From: Drosophila pseudoobscura
Taxonomy: Eukaryota; Arthropoda; Insecta; Diptera; Drosophilidae
Length of the DNA stretch: 64,000 nt
Assembly: GCF_009870125.1 (NCBI RefSeq)
Contig: NC_046683.1
Location: 35,727,869 to 35,791,868 of the forward strand
Reading direction: 5' to 3'
Shown here: positions 43,640 through 54,423 of the stretch, piece after piece
Position numbering within the stretch: the stretch's first letter is position 1
Layout of the letters: every line of letters begins with the position of its first letter
The notes under the pieces: model-generated
The model's database searches: none
Seen by the model: only the letters and a program-made list of their open reading frames with translations
Told to the model about the DNA's origin: nothing
Position numbers and translations under genes: made by a program

Positions 43640-44090
43640 TGCAGCTGTGCCATTGCGGACGTCCACGCCGACTCAGAAAGCTCCAGTTCCATCCACTTCA
43701 AAAAACCCCCAGTGAGCGGCGCCTCTGGTTTTATGATTGCCGCTTCTCCGCAACATATTCTACTTGCACTTTTTCGCCTTTTTGCTATGAGCAACAGCCC
43801 GTTGTTATATTTTTGGCAATCCTCCTCGACACAACAACAAAACATTGACTTTTCGATTTGCGCTTTGTGCGATATTTGCTCGGCTGCTGCTGGATCAGAT
43901 GACGATTCTCTTGCTGGCGCTCTCTCCCGACTACGTGCGCTTCTAACGTCATCATTACAACAACAAACGCAAATGCATAGCTTCGTATGCTATGCTTGCG
44001 CCGTCGCTGCTCTCGACATTTAGGAAGAGTCAGCAGCCCGTCGTGCGCTCTTATGTGGAACACTCTCTTCAGCATCATCATAGAGATTGG
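43640..44090 (+). other. Cys/Ser-rich frame between ORF1 and endonuclease
   Basis: A 128-codon open frame (43637-44023) with FSICALCDICSAAAGS and SFVCYACAVAALD. It has no known family that I recognise and may be insertion-derived or a decayed part of ORF1/ORF2. A stop at 44021 separates it from the endonuclease frame. Confidence 0.35.
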
Positions 44091-44289
44091 CTCTCTCGGC
44101 TGCTTCACTGCCCTCTTTTATGGACAAGGATGGTGTGCTACTGATTCGGACTTCAACGCTTAGGCATGCTCTAGGCATTAGCCTCCCTCCTCTGACTCAG
44201 TTGGATATGGCTGACCTTCGTCTGGGCCTATTTTCCGTGGCCGCTAACAGGACGGCACCGCCACTTTCTGAAACCGTGCCGATGGATGG

Positions 44290-44870
44290 TGCCAAGTCTA
44301 TACGAATTTTTTTCCAAAATATAGCGGGCATGCGCACCAAGGCTCAGGCTGTCATCGTGGCTACCTCTACGTGTGGCTTCGACATTGTCATTTTGGTTGA
44401 AACCTGGCTCAATTCTAACTTTTTTGACAACGAATACTTCGATCCTAGCCTTTCTAGGTGTTTCGTAAGGACAGAGATTGTGACAAAACGAAGTGCTGCA
44501 GAGGTGGTGGGGTCATTGTGGTCGTCAGACGCACCCTACGCTGCGATCGGATTTGTCTCCTGGATGGAGACTCTGTTCTGGATCACATTGGTGTGGCGGT
44601 GGCTGGCCAGTTGAAGACGCTATTTATTAGCGCATCCTACATTCCACCAAATAGCAGCTATGAAATATACAAGGCGCACACATAGAACATTGCTAACATT
44701 TATAGTAATCTGCGAGACCGTCAGCACCTCTGAGTTATTGGCGACTTCAATTTGGGTTCGTTGGTATGGTCCGGCGATCCGCAATCGTCGTCTATGATAC
44801 CTAGTAATGTACATTTGCCGCACGAGATTCTCTTTATGGATTATTCTTTTAGTATGGGACCCAAGTAAAT
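44290..44870 (+). pseudogene. CR1-like endonuclease
   Basis: SIRIFFQNIAGMRTKAQ and FDIVILVETWLNSNF (catalytic Glu), then a frameshift near 44465 to GGGVIVVVRRTLRCD, LFISASYIPPNSSYEIY and a later VIGDFNLGSLVWSG (44735-44775). There are stops between the blocks. Confidence 0.75.
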
Positions 44871-45042
44871 AATGTTTTTAATAGGCTAAAGAATATTCTA
44901 GACTGAATTTTTGTTAGTTCGGATATAGATTGCCATGTTAAATGTTGCGAACTGCCTATCGCGGATTGTGACATGCTTTTAGAATTCTCAGCTAATTTCC
45001 ATTCTTACTCGCCCTTGGCGGAACCATATTATGAATACATCT

Positions 45043-45877
45043 TTTATTTTTATTTTATTTTATTTTTTTTTTTTTCCGATAATATGGACGTTGACATGCA
45101 ATGACTGCATCTATCAAGAGGCGATGCAATTACTGCACCGTCAAGTGGCCCGTGTGACACCAGTAGAAGGCTGTTACGCGCGGATCCCAGGAAAAACGCA
45201 GCCCTCCTCCCGCCCAACCGACCGAGGGGCGCTGCCGCATGACGCACGGTGCGTAGCCGAACCGAACGCGAACATGCAAGAAAGATAGCTATTATTAGAT
45301 TAACATTCGAGGAAAATTAGCACTAAACTTATTAAGAAATTAAGCATGCAATAAAATACAAAATACAAATACCACTACAATTACTAATTACTAGAAAGGT
45401 GTGAAAGGATTAGTAATTTAATAAGAGGAAGAGAATTAGTGGAGGATATAATATGGTAGAGGGAATTATAATCCGAGCATAAGACCCTAAACGGTTCATG
45501 CAAGGAATAATTCGATCTACAAAGTGGAAGGAACAACGGTATAAAGTTTCTAGTCAGTCTAATAGGAATCGTGAAGTTTATGCGGCTCAACAGATCAGGG
45601 CTGTCTATGTCACCCCTGATCAAGTTGTGCATAAATATCACACCAAGCATTAACTTGGGGTCTAACATAACACCCAGATCATCCACCAGGGTAATTCTCT
45701 CAAGAGAACCCCCAAATAGGGTGTAGGGAGCCAACAAAGGGCTAGAACGATGAAATGTCATAACTTTGTCGAAATGTCGTTGTACTGGACACAGAGTTTA
45801 ACATCATCCGCATACATAAGTACTCGAGAGTATGTTAATACTGAAGGCAAGTCATTAATAAAGAGTGTGAAGAGTAT
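45043..45877 (-). mobile_element. CR1/jockey-group 3' end inserted antisense
   Basis: T-rich tail on the plus strand (45046-45076), then the 3' UTR shared with 19020-19200, then RT C-terminal coding. It retains the YADD block (near 45790-45815) that the copy at 19009-20921 lacks, but has lost the region between DPKL and LGVIFMHN. ATAC on both sides (45033-45036, 45878-45881) is a possible short target duplication. Confidence 0.75.
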
Positions 45878-45879
45878 AC

Positions 45880-46346
45880 TTTAAGCCTGAATGCTATTCG
45901 GGATAGTTTGTTAAACGTTAATTGGGCTTCTGTTCTCTCGCATCCTAATGCTGACACTTCCCATAGTGTTTTCCTGCATACGGTCCGTCGTATTACTTTT
46001 AACAATGCTTCCAAATGGGTGCATGGCTCCTATAGGTTACCATGGTATACGATGGCTCTTGTGAAATATAAGAATCTGCGTAAGAAGTACTTTAAACGAT
46101 TTGGTTAGACCCAGCACCCTGTGGACTGGGCGAGATATGTGCAGCATAAGGAGTTTGATTTCTTAAGCAAATTTTTGTATAGCCAATATATTGCCGACGT
46201 TGAAAGGGGACTTAAAATCAATCCCAGGTCCTTTTGGCATTTCATAAATTCCAAAAAGTCGACGAGCTCTCTTTCTTCAGCTATGAACCTGGGTAGCTTG
46301 AGCGCTAATGCGGATAGTGGTGTAGCAAACCTTTTTGCTTATTTTT
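45880..46346 (+). pseudogene. CR1-like ORF2 linker region
   Basis: Plus-strand frames read SLNAIRDSLLNVNWASVL, a stop at 46108, then FLSKFLYSQYIADVERGLK and NPRSFWHFINSKKST, the conserved stretch just before RT in this clade. Ends at the DINE-1 insertion. Confidence 0.65.
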
Positions 46347-46821
46347 ATACCCGATACTCAAAATGAGTATTGGGGTATATTAGATTTGTGGTAAAAGTGG
46401 ATGTGTGTAACGTCCAGAAGGAATCGTTTCCGACCCCATAAAGTATATATATTCTTGATCAGCATCAATAGCCGAGTCGATTGTGCCATGTCTGTCTGTT
46501 CGTCTGTCCGTCCGTCCGTCTGTCCGTCTGTCCGTCCGTCCGTCTGTCCGTCCCCTTCAGCGCCTAATGCTCAAAGACTATAAGAGCTAGAGCAACGATG
46601 TTTTGGATCCAGACTCTGTGATATGTCACAGCAAAAAAAAATATTTCAAAACTTCGCCCCACCCACTTCCGCCCCCACAATGAACGAAAATCGGTGGCAT
46701 CCACATTTTTAAAGATACGATAAAACAAGAAACGCAGAATCGTAGAGGATGACTATATGTTCTAGAGGGTAAAATCTCAACTAGATCGTATAATTATTAT
46801 TGCCAGAATCAAGAAAACAAT
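46347..46821 (+). mobile_element. DINE-1-type Helitron, 5' part (continues at 53121)
   Basis: Starts TATACCCGATACTCAAAATG and carries the CTGTCCGT-type microsatellite (46495-46552). It is split by the BEL element; ACAAT at 46817-46821 is repeated at 53121-53125. Confidence 0.85.
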
Positions 46822-47291
46822 TGGTGAGAAATGAGCCTCGTAGTTTTTAAGTCAATGTTCATGTATATTGCGATTGACCTATTTACACGCTCATGATTGT
46901 AGTACACCGCCTAAGTAACTATTTTTACGCGCATAGCTGTGTTGTTGTTTACTCGGGTCCAGAACATAGCTGTAATGTTCTCACACGCATGGCCAGACCC
47001 GCAGCTGCACACGCACACAGCGATGCGTTCCGTTGTTTTGCATTGAAACCGTCGCGTCGAGTCTTATCGCGTGATCTTTCAATTCCCTTTTGCTCGACTT
47101 CTTTTCGCGGAGTTGATGCAGTAGAAACTTCGAGACGAAGCCGCCCGCACGCATAGTTTGTACCGCCGCAGAATCGAACCCCCCGCTATTCTTGTAATAT
47201 AATTGTACTATAACCACCAATATTAAATAATCAATAAATAATAAATAAGCTCAAGATATAAACGATTATACAGTCCACTAATTCATAACCA
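46822..47291 (+). repeat. 5' LTR of BEL element (46822-53120)
   Basis: 470 bp, TGGTGAGAAATGAGCC...TTCATAACCA. Nearly identical to 52643-53120. Confidence 0.92.
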
Positions 47292-47301
47292 TAACAAATT
47301 T

Positions 47302-47319
47302 TGGTCCTTCGAGCCGGAT
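47302..47319 (+). other. Primer binding site, tRNA-Tyr
   Basis: TGGTCCTTCGAGCCGGAT, ten bases after the LTR. From memory it equals the complement of the 3' end of tRNA-Tyr over all 18 bases. Confidence 0.7.
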
Positions 47320-47377
47320 CTCCGCGTTTGAGTTTATTTATATACATTTTGAGTGATACCATTAACCGCTGTTTGCC

Positions 47378-48620
47378 ATGAAGGCCCTAGTGCATCATCT
47401 AATTCAGCAACGTGGGGCCTGCAAATCCCAATTAACTCGCGTGGCTGCGGAGGCTCAAGAGTTTGTACAGTCATGTACTTCTGTGCAAACATTAGAGCAC
47501 AAGTTGGACCGACTTGTTGCAACTTTCAACCGCTTTATGGAGCTGTCTGAAGAGCTGGTGCAATATAATGATGAAGATGAATACGTGGATCCGGTTTTGG
47601 ACATCCCCGAATATGAGAAAAGGTTCTTTAGTGCGCATAGTATCTTCACTGAAGCCATACGTGACCGGAGCAGTCACGAGAATGAGCACGACAACTCAAA
47701 TCTACTGCTATCGTCCACAGTGGAACGCTTATTTGAGGGACAAACTCAACTTCTGGAGAGGATTCGGGACTCATCGGGAACCACAAAGCTGCAGTTCGAG
47801 AAAATACGCATTCCGACGTTTTCGGGCAGATACGAGGATTGGTGGCAGTTTAGTGACTTGTTCTTAGGCTCAGTCGACAAGAAGAGTAGTCTGTCCAAGT
47901 GCCAAAAGTTTCATTATTTGAAATCCTATCTGGACGGTGAAGCGTTGTCTTTGATAAAACATATTCCCGTATCGGATGCCAATTACCAGGACGCATGGGA
48001 GAGGCTCGAAAATCGCTACAACAAGAAGTCACTGATTGCTCGTTCGTTCATTCAAAACTTTCTTTCGTTGCCAACCGCAAAGGGTTCAAACATCGCCGAG
48101 TTGCGTAAGATAGTCGACACCGCTGACGAAAGTATACGTGGTCTACATGCGCTGAGCTGCGACAGCCGCGATGTGTGGCTAATCCATATCTTGCTCTCAA
48201 AGTTAGACCCGGAATGCAAGGAAGCGTGGGCCACCTCCAGTGAATCGTGCAAGGAAAACGTGACCATAAATGACCTGTTCGGCTTTGTCTTCGCCCGTTG
48301 CGATGCACTTGAGTCTTGTCAAGATCCAAAGCTAATCCAGGATACACACACGGTGCTGAATAAACGTCGTGCAATTTCTCATCATGTGGACGTGCCAAAT
48401 ACGTCTGCTCGTGATTGTGTATATTGTCACGAGCAACACAGTCTTTATGCGTGCACTCAATTCAAGGCTCTGGATGTTGTGGACCGCCGCAAGTTCGCAA
48501 GGGATGGTAATTTGTGCTTCAATTGTCTAAGCCGATCTCATCAAGTCAAGGAGTGTAATTCCACAAACACGTGCCGTCTGTGTAAGCTGAAGCACCACAC
48601 TCTTGTTCATCCAGAGGACA
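47378..48620 (+). CDS. gag: BEL/Pao gag region
   Basis: First part of an open frame running from 47378 to a stop at 49130-49132. N-terminal coiled-coil-like segment (residues 1-70), DUF1759-type capsid region (about residues 150-320: KIRIPTFSGRYEDWWQFSDL, SYLDGEALSLIKHIP, WERLENRYN), then Cys-rich nucleocapsid motifs CVYCHEQHSLYAC, CFNCLSRSHQVKEC and CRLCKLKHHTLVH (residues 347-410). It forms the retrotransposon particle. No break is seen in gag itself. The first ATG of the frame was taken, 86 bases after the LTR. Confidence 0.85.
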
Positions 48621-51290
48621 TACGCTCTGTCACGGCTTCCGCTGAGGTCAATAACTCCGCTGACTCACCCGTCCGCTCGTCCAGTTTCCCTGCTGACGCT
48701 GATCCTGCCGTGGTCAGCCATCATACATTGGAGAGGAAATTCGTGGCCAAAAGTCAGGCCATATTGCCAACGATTTTGGCCACTATAGTCGACTCCTGGG
48801 GCAACGAGACCACCTGCAGGATACTGTTGGATACTGGTTCGACTATAACGATGGTCGCCGAATCGTTTATTCAACGAATTGGTTTGCCGCGCACCCACGC
48901 TCGTATACCAGTGGTTGGTCTAGGCGCAAATCCTGCTGGGGTTACTAGAGGTCGCGCCACATTCACGCTGCTCTCCCGCACAAGCTCGGCCTTAGTGGTG
49001 GTAACAGGTCTGATTATGAACACTTTAACCTCCTCGATTCCAGCCCAGAGGATCGAGTCTAACACACCGATGTGGAAAAGAATTCGTGATCTACCCTTAG
49101 CGGACCCTACATTTGGTAAACCATCGACGTGATCTTAGGAGCTGATCAGCTTTGGAACCTTTACACTGGACAACGCAAAGAGTTTGGTTCTGAATATCCT
49201 ATTGCACTTCACACTAATTTTGGTTGGGTCATTACAGGCAGCTACCATCTCAGTAGTGATGCTCACAACCACGCACTAGCACATCACGCGCACGAGGATC
49301 TGGACACTTTGGTTCGATCGTTCATGGACATGGAACGAGTTCAACCAAGTGACGCTACCATTGATGCTAGTGATCCCGCTGAGCAACACTTCGTTCATAC
49401 GCACGCCCGCAGAAACGATGGCGTGTACATCGTCCAATACCCGTTCAAGGAATCTGCCCCTCCGATGGGGTCCACACTGCCACAAGCACTACGACGCTTT
49501 TCTTCTCTCGAGCGGAAATTTCAACAATTTCCTGCGCTCAAACAACAGTATGTCGAGTTTATGGAGGATTATATACAACGAGGACACATGGAGGTGATTC
49601 CGTCTACTACCGTAGAAAACGGTCCCGCCAATCACAATTACTTAGCACACCACGCAGTATTTAAACCAGATAGCACCACCACGAAATGCCTAGTTGTATT
49701 CGATGGCTCTGGGGAGGACTGCAATGGATCTTCACTTAATTCACGACTACACATCGGACCACCTATTCAAAGGGGTTTACTTGGAGTATGTCTACGTTTC
49801 CGTCAGCATCGCTATGTGTTTTGTACGGACATTGAGAAAATGTTTAGAGGCATCCTGGTTTCAGAAGATCACACGCATTACCAACGGATTGTCTGGCGAA
49901 AGGAGGAGACTGCTACACTCGATCATTATCGATAACTGACCGTGACGTATGGTTTAGCGTCTTCGCCGTTCTTGGCTGTTCGAGTTCTCAAGCAGATCGC
50001 GCAAGATCATGCCGATTTGTGTCCGAAGGCTGCTGCTGTGCTTGTACGAGACGCGTACGTGGATGATATCCCTACTGGTTGCGAAAGTATCGACGATCTC
50101 ATTGCACTCAAAGATGAATTAATTTTGCTATTGAGCCAAGCTCAATTTAAACTTCGAAAATGGAGTTCAAACTGTTGGTCACTACTCAAATCGCTGCCAC
50201 AGGACATTTGTGAGTATCCACTTGAAGCCCTAGAGGGAAAGAGCCCAACTCAATATGTCAAGGTTCTTGGAATACGCTGGGACCCGGCTGTGGACGAGCT
50301 TTCCTTCAAGTTGACCATTCCCGACGCCACAGGGGTTCTGACAAAACGGATTTTGCTGTCCGAGCTTGCCAAGATCTACGATCCACTGGGGTTGCTTGCC
50401 CCCACAACTGTATTTCTAAAGGTTCTCTTTCAAGATAGTTGGCTGAGCTCGGTCGACTGGAACGAACCACTATCCCGCGCAGCTATGCGCACGGTGGCAA
50501 CAGTTTGTAGCTGAAGTTCATTTACTGGAAAGCTGTCGCATACCCCGCTATCTATCCTCGCCACTTCAAGCAATGGAGCTGCATGGATTCGCCGATGCGT
50601 CATCTCATGCATACGCCGCTGTCATCTACAGTCGCGTGAGAGTCAATAATGACTACGCTGTAACACTGATCGCCGCAAAAACCCGGGTGGCACCCATCAA
50701 ACCTATCTCCATCCCACGGCTCGAGTTGAATGCCGCCCATCTTCTGTCGAAATTTATGTCTCTGGTTAAGCAAAATCTAACGGTTCCTATTTCCAGTACT
50801 TCGTGTTGGTCAGACTCCGAAATTGTACTACATTGGCTCTCATCGCCCCCACGGACTTGGAACACTTATGTTTGTAATCGCACGGCTGAGATTCTAGACG
50901 CTTGCCCACGTAGCTGCTGGCAACACATTCGCACTGAGGACAATCCCGCGGACTGTGCATCACGCGGACTTCTACCAAAGGATCTGGTAGAACATCAACT
51001 GTGGTGGAATGGACCACCGTGGCTTTCCCAATCACATCGCACTTGGCCACCTGCTAAGGCCAAGTTCGCACTGTCGACTGAGGACGCTGAGCGGATGGAA
51101 GTAAAGGTCAAGCCCCAAGTTAATCTACACATTTCCAATGAAGGAAATGATCTTAACTGTATGATCAACAAAGCTTCCTCCTGGTCACATCTCTTGCGGA
51201 CACTTAGCTATTGCTTTCGGTTCGTACATCGTCTTCGTTGCAAGGACCGCCTGTCATCATTTTTATCGTCAATATGCCCGCTCTAGGGTA
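48621..51290 (+). pseudogene. pol: BEL/Pao protease, RT and RNase H, three breaks
   Basis: Protease site CRILLDTGSTITMV (about 48816). A one-base frameshift at about 49125 ends the gag-linked frame. RT follows in a new frame from VILGADQLWNL (49126) with CLVVFDGSGED, CTDIEKMFRGILV (motif A Asp) and a TAA at 49933-49935 just before LTVTYGLASSPF. AYVDDIPTG (50056) carries the catalytic pair. Another frameshift near 50500 precedes RNase H (LHGFADASSHAYAAVIY at 50577, CWSDSEIVLHWL at 50806), and a stop/frameshift near 51286 separates integrase. The catalytic residues all survive. Confidence 0.85.
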
Positions 51291-51305
51291 ATCAAACATG
51301 TCCAG

Positions 51306-52619
51306 ATGGAGTTCTTCCAAGTGGAGTACAGACAGCTGAGCACTGGACAAGCCCTTTCTCAAAAATCCAAGTTGATTCACTACACTCCATTTGTTGACGA
51401 CCAAGGAATTCTGCGCGTGGGAGGACGCATTGGAAATTCGATGACAACCTATGACGCAAAACATCCCATCCTTCTTCCAAAGGAATCACCAGTCGCTGTT
51501 TTAATAGCTAGACACCAGCACGTCACATCGTTACACGCTGGAGTCGAATTTATGTTTCACACGTTGAGACAGAAGTATTGGATCCTGGGAGCCCGTAACA
51601 TAGTCCGCAAAATTGTATTCAACTGCAAGATATGCTTCCTCCAGCGCAAAGGAACGAGTACACAACTCATGGCTGATCTTCCCGCCTTTCGCGTTCAGCC
51701 CACCCGCTGCTTTCTACATTCTGGATTGGATTACGCTGGACCAGTTACCATCAAGACATCAGCAGGTCGGACACCGAAGTTTGGCAAAGCTTGGTTTGCC
51801 ATCTTTGTTTGTCTGTCCACCAAAGCAATTCATATCGAGCTCGTCAGTGATTTGACGACTCCTGCATTTATCGCCGCTTTCAAACGCTTTTGGTCTCGAC
51901 GTGGCCCTATATCCGACTTGTACTCGGACAATGGCACAACATTCCATGGAGCCAGAAAGGAACTAACGGAGATGCAACGGATAGCAGTATCTCAAAGTCA
52001 AGACGAGGAAATTGCTAATTTTCTGACGAGTCAGGACATCAACTGGCACTTCATTCCGCCATCTGCCCCGCACTTTGGAGGTCTTTGGGAAACAGGCGTA
52101 CGATCTATCAAACTCCACCTTCGCCGAGTAATTGGTTGCAGTGCGTTAACCTTCGAGGAATATTCAACAATTTTAACTCAGATTGAAGGGTTACTCAACT
52201 CTCGCCCACTGTGCGCGCCAAGCGATCACAGCTTGGATCCCCTTACCCCCGCTCATTTTCTTACAGGTCAACCTCACATGTCGGTGCCGGAGCCGTCCTT
52301 GTTAGACGTCAACATTAACAGACTGCAGCGTTGGAGACAACTGCAAGCCAAGGTTCAAGGATTCTGGAAACGTTGGAATCTGGAATACCTTACTTCCTTG
52401 CAACCTCGCACGAAATGGCAGCAGGAGTCCAACGACATAACCGTGGACACTCTTGTGGTACTGAAGGAGCCAAATCAACCGCCTAGCAAGTGGCTGCTTG
52501 GGCGAATCACCGAAGTTCATCCTGGCCAAGACGAGAGGGTTCGAGTGGTCACCGTCAAAACCGCCCGAGGAGTGTACAAGAGGCCTATTACCAAACTTGC
52601 TGTGCTTCCCTTGTTCTGA
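51306..52619 (+). CDS. pol: BEL/Pao integrase region, intact frame
   Basis: 437 open codons. HHCC zinc-binding region (ARHQHVTSLHAGVEF, CKICFLQRKG), catalytic core with Asp in GLDYAGPV, Asp in LYSDNGTTFHGA and Glu in FGGLWETGVRS, then the C-terminal domain (FWKRWNLEYL, PPSKWLLGRI). All DDE residues are present. It is normally the end of a single gag-pol polyprotein and here is cut off from RT/RNase H by a stop/frameshift near 51286. The ATG at 51306 is only the first Met after the break, not a true start. Confidence 0.85.
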   Translation: MEFFQVEYRQLSTGQALSQKSKLIHYTPFVDDQGILRVGGRIGNSMTTYDAKHPILLPKESPVAVLIARHQHVTSLHAGVEFMFHTLRQKYWILGARNIVRKIVFNCKICFLQRKGTSTQLMADLPAFRVQPTRCFLHSGLDYAGPVTIKTSAGRTPKFGKAWFAIFVCLSTKAIHIELVSDLTTPAFIAAFKRFWSRRGPISDLYSDNGTTFHGARKELTEMQRIAVSQSQDEEIANFLTSQDINWHFIPPSAPHFGGLWETGVRSIKLHLRRVIGCSALTFEEYSTILTQIEGLLNSRPLCAPSDHSLDPLTPAHFLTGQPHMSVPEPSLLDVNINRLQRWRQLQAKVQGFWKRWNLEYLTSLQPRTKWQQESNDITVDTLVVLKEPNQPPSKWLLGRITEVHPGQDERVRVVTVKTARGVYKRPITKLAVLPLF

Positions 52620-52642
52620 ACAGTCGTTCAGGGGGGCCGGTA

Positions 52643-53120
52643 TGGTGAGAAATGAGCCTCGTAGTTTTTAAGTCAATGTTCATGTATATTGCGATTGACC
52701 TATTTACACGCTCATGATTGTAGTACACCGCCTAAGTAACTATTTTTACGCGCATAGCTGTGTTGCTGTTTACTCGGGTCCAGAACATAGCTGTAATGTT
52801 CTCACACGCATGGCCAGACCCGCAGCTGCACACGCACACAGCGATGCGTTCCGTTGTTTTGCATTGAAACCGTCGCGTCGAGTCTTATCGCGTGATCTTT
52901 CAATTCCCTTTTGCTCGACTTCTTTTCGCGGAGTTGATGCAGTAGAAACTTCGAGACGAAGCCGCCCGCACGCATAGTTTGTACCGCCGCAGAATCGAAC
53001 CCCCCGCTATTCTTGTAGTATTGTAATATAATTGTACTATAACCACCAATATTAAACAATCAATAAATAATAAATAAGCTCAAGATATAAACGATTATAC
53101 AGTCCACTAATTCATAACCA
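52643..53120 (+). repeat. 3' LTR of BEL element (46822-53120)
   Basis: 478 bp. Differs from the 5' LTR by a duplicated 8 bp (TAGTATTG near 53017) and a few substitutions. Preceded by the purine tract at 52630-52642. Confidence 0.92.
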
Positions 53121-53777
53121 ACAATATAATTCTTTCTCGCTCTGTCTCTCTCTAACACACAGGTTTCATGGTCGGTTTTGCCAATTGCAATATGAGTTCA
53201 AGGATCGCAGAACCCATAAGAGCTAGAGCAACCAAATTTGGTATCCACACTCCTGTGATATCGAACCTTGACCGTTTTGTGTCAAAATTTCGCCACACCC
53301 CCTTCCGCCCCCGCAAAGGACGAAAATCTGGGGCATCCACAAATCTCAGAGACTATTCACGCTAGAGTAACCAAATTTAGTATCCGCATTTCTGTTAGAT
53401 CTCACTATAAAACGTATATCTCAGAATTTCGCCCCACCCCCTTCCGCCCCCACAAAGGACGAAAAACTGTTGCATCCATAATATTGAGGATACAAGAAAA
53501 CTAAATCAGAATCATGGATAATGATCATATCTATCAGATTGCTGAATCTGAATGAGATCATATCATTTTTATAGCCAAAAGGAACAAATCAATTTGCACT
53601 GGCCACGCAGCGCCCGACGTCACGCTCAGACTGATTTTCTGTCTCTCTCGCACGCACTCTTTGTCGTGTCGTTTAATATTAGCGGCGTCTGCCGGAGGAG
53701 AGCCATACTGACCTAGTATCGGGTATAACTGTAGAGTTGCGGTGTCCGCAGCAACTCACAACGTTCCACCTCGTTTT
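53121..53777 (+). mobile_element. DINE-1-type Helitron, 3' part (continuation of 46347-46821)
   Basis: Resumes with ATTCTTTCTCGCTCTGTCTC, contains two GC-rich subrepeats and ends with the hairpin GAGTTGCGGTGTCCGCAGCA... and CACAACGTTCCACCTCGTTT near 53777. Confidence 0.85.
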
Positions 53778-54277
53778 CTTTAAAATTGTTTATAGATATT
53801 CGGTCTACTGTAAGCATTTAAAGGTAAAATATTCATTTGATTGACCACAAGAAACATTCGGAGCCGGGAATCTCGGCCTTTATCCTCAGCGTTGGACCAC
53901 CAAATTGAAATTGGTCAAATTGGTCGACAAACCGAATCGCAGAATGTCATTGTTACTTGCTAATCTGTTAATTGCATCTAAGTCGCTCAACATTTCTGGC
54001 ATGGCTTTACAAATTCCAAGTTTTTGCGATGGTTTCTGCAATCATGCTAAAGACTTCCCATCTATCATAGTAATCTGTAATTTGTGCTAAACTTAAAATG
54101 TGCTAAGCCCCGTTGGCACAATTTGAGATTTAGTATTTAAATTTCGGCTTTGACTAATGTGTAGAGTCTTTGACAAACATTATAGCAGAAACTCTAGCGA
54201 TAGGTTACGTATCCCGAACTCCCCTCAGAACCCCATTTATAAAAAATATTAGTCGTCATAAAATTTGATTAGGCTAA
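53778..54277. other. Orphan 500 bp segment, not assigned
   Basis: No repeat in the window matches it. The longest open frame is 61 codons (53905-54090, plus) without recognisable motifs. The minus strand shows short frames such as DYYDRWEVFSMIAETIA. It could be part of an unrecognised element or unique DNA. Confidence 0.4.
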
Positions 54278-54423
54278 GTTAGGTTAGGTTAAGGCGGTAG
54301 GCGGGAAGGGGAGATAATCACCTCCCCCCACCCCAAAGCTCACTTGGACCTATAAGAGGTCCATTGTGTTGCCGCATGGGCATGTGCCCCTTCTCGTTGC
54401 CTGAACCGTGAGAGCAGACTACT

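Larger units (their letters stand above)
42803..46346 (+). mobile_element. CR1/jockey-group non-LTR retrotransposon, decayed, interrupted
   Basis: ORF1 remains (42914-43578), a long intervening region, an endonuclease (44290-44870) and the endonuclease-RT linker (45880-46346) lie in order on the plus strand. An antisense 3' end of a related element is inserted at about 45043-45877. The element is cut at 46346 by a DINE-1, so no RT remains. Confidence 0.75.
46822..53120 (+). mobile_element. BEL/Pao LTR retrotransposon, nearly complete (6.3 kb)
   Basis: LTRs 46822-47291 and 52643-53120 (TGGTGAGAAATG...TTCATAACCA), 5 bp target duplication ACAAT inside a DINE-1, a tRNA-Tyr-type primer site, one plus-strand gag-pol and the purine tract AGGGGGGCCGGTA before the 3' LTR. 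The LTRs are nearly identical apart from an 8 bp difference, suggesting recent insertion. The reading frame has only four breaks. Confidence 0.93.

Noticed and set aside
49120..49140. Programmed frameshift between gag-protease and RT in the BEL element at 46822
   Set aside because: BEL elements usually use a single frame, there is no slippery heptamer at the site, and three further breaks follow, so mutation or sequencing error is likelier.
54278..54292. TTAGGTTAGGTTA-like repeat suggesting insect telomere sequence
   Set aside because: Only two to three short units, located at the 3' end of an LOA-like element, where such tails are expected. Flies lack TTAGG telomeres.
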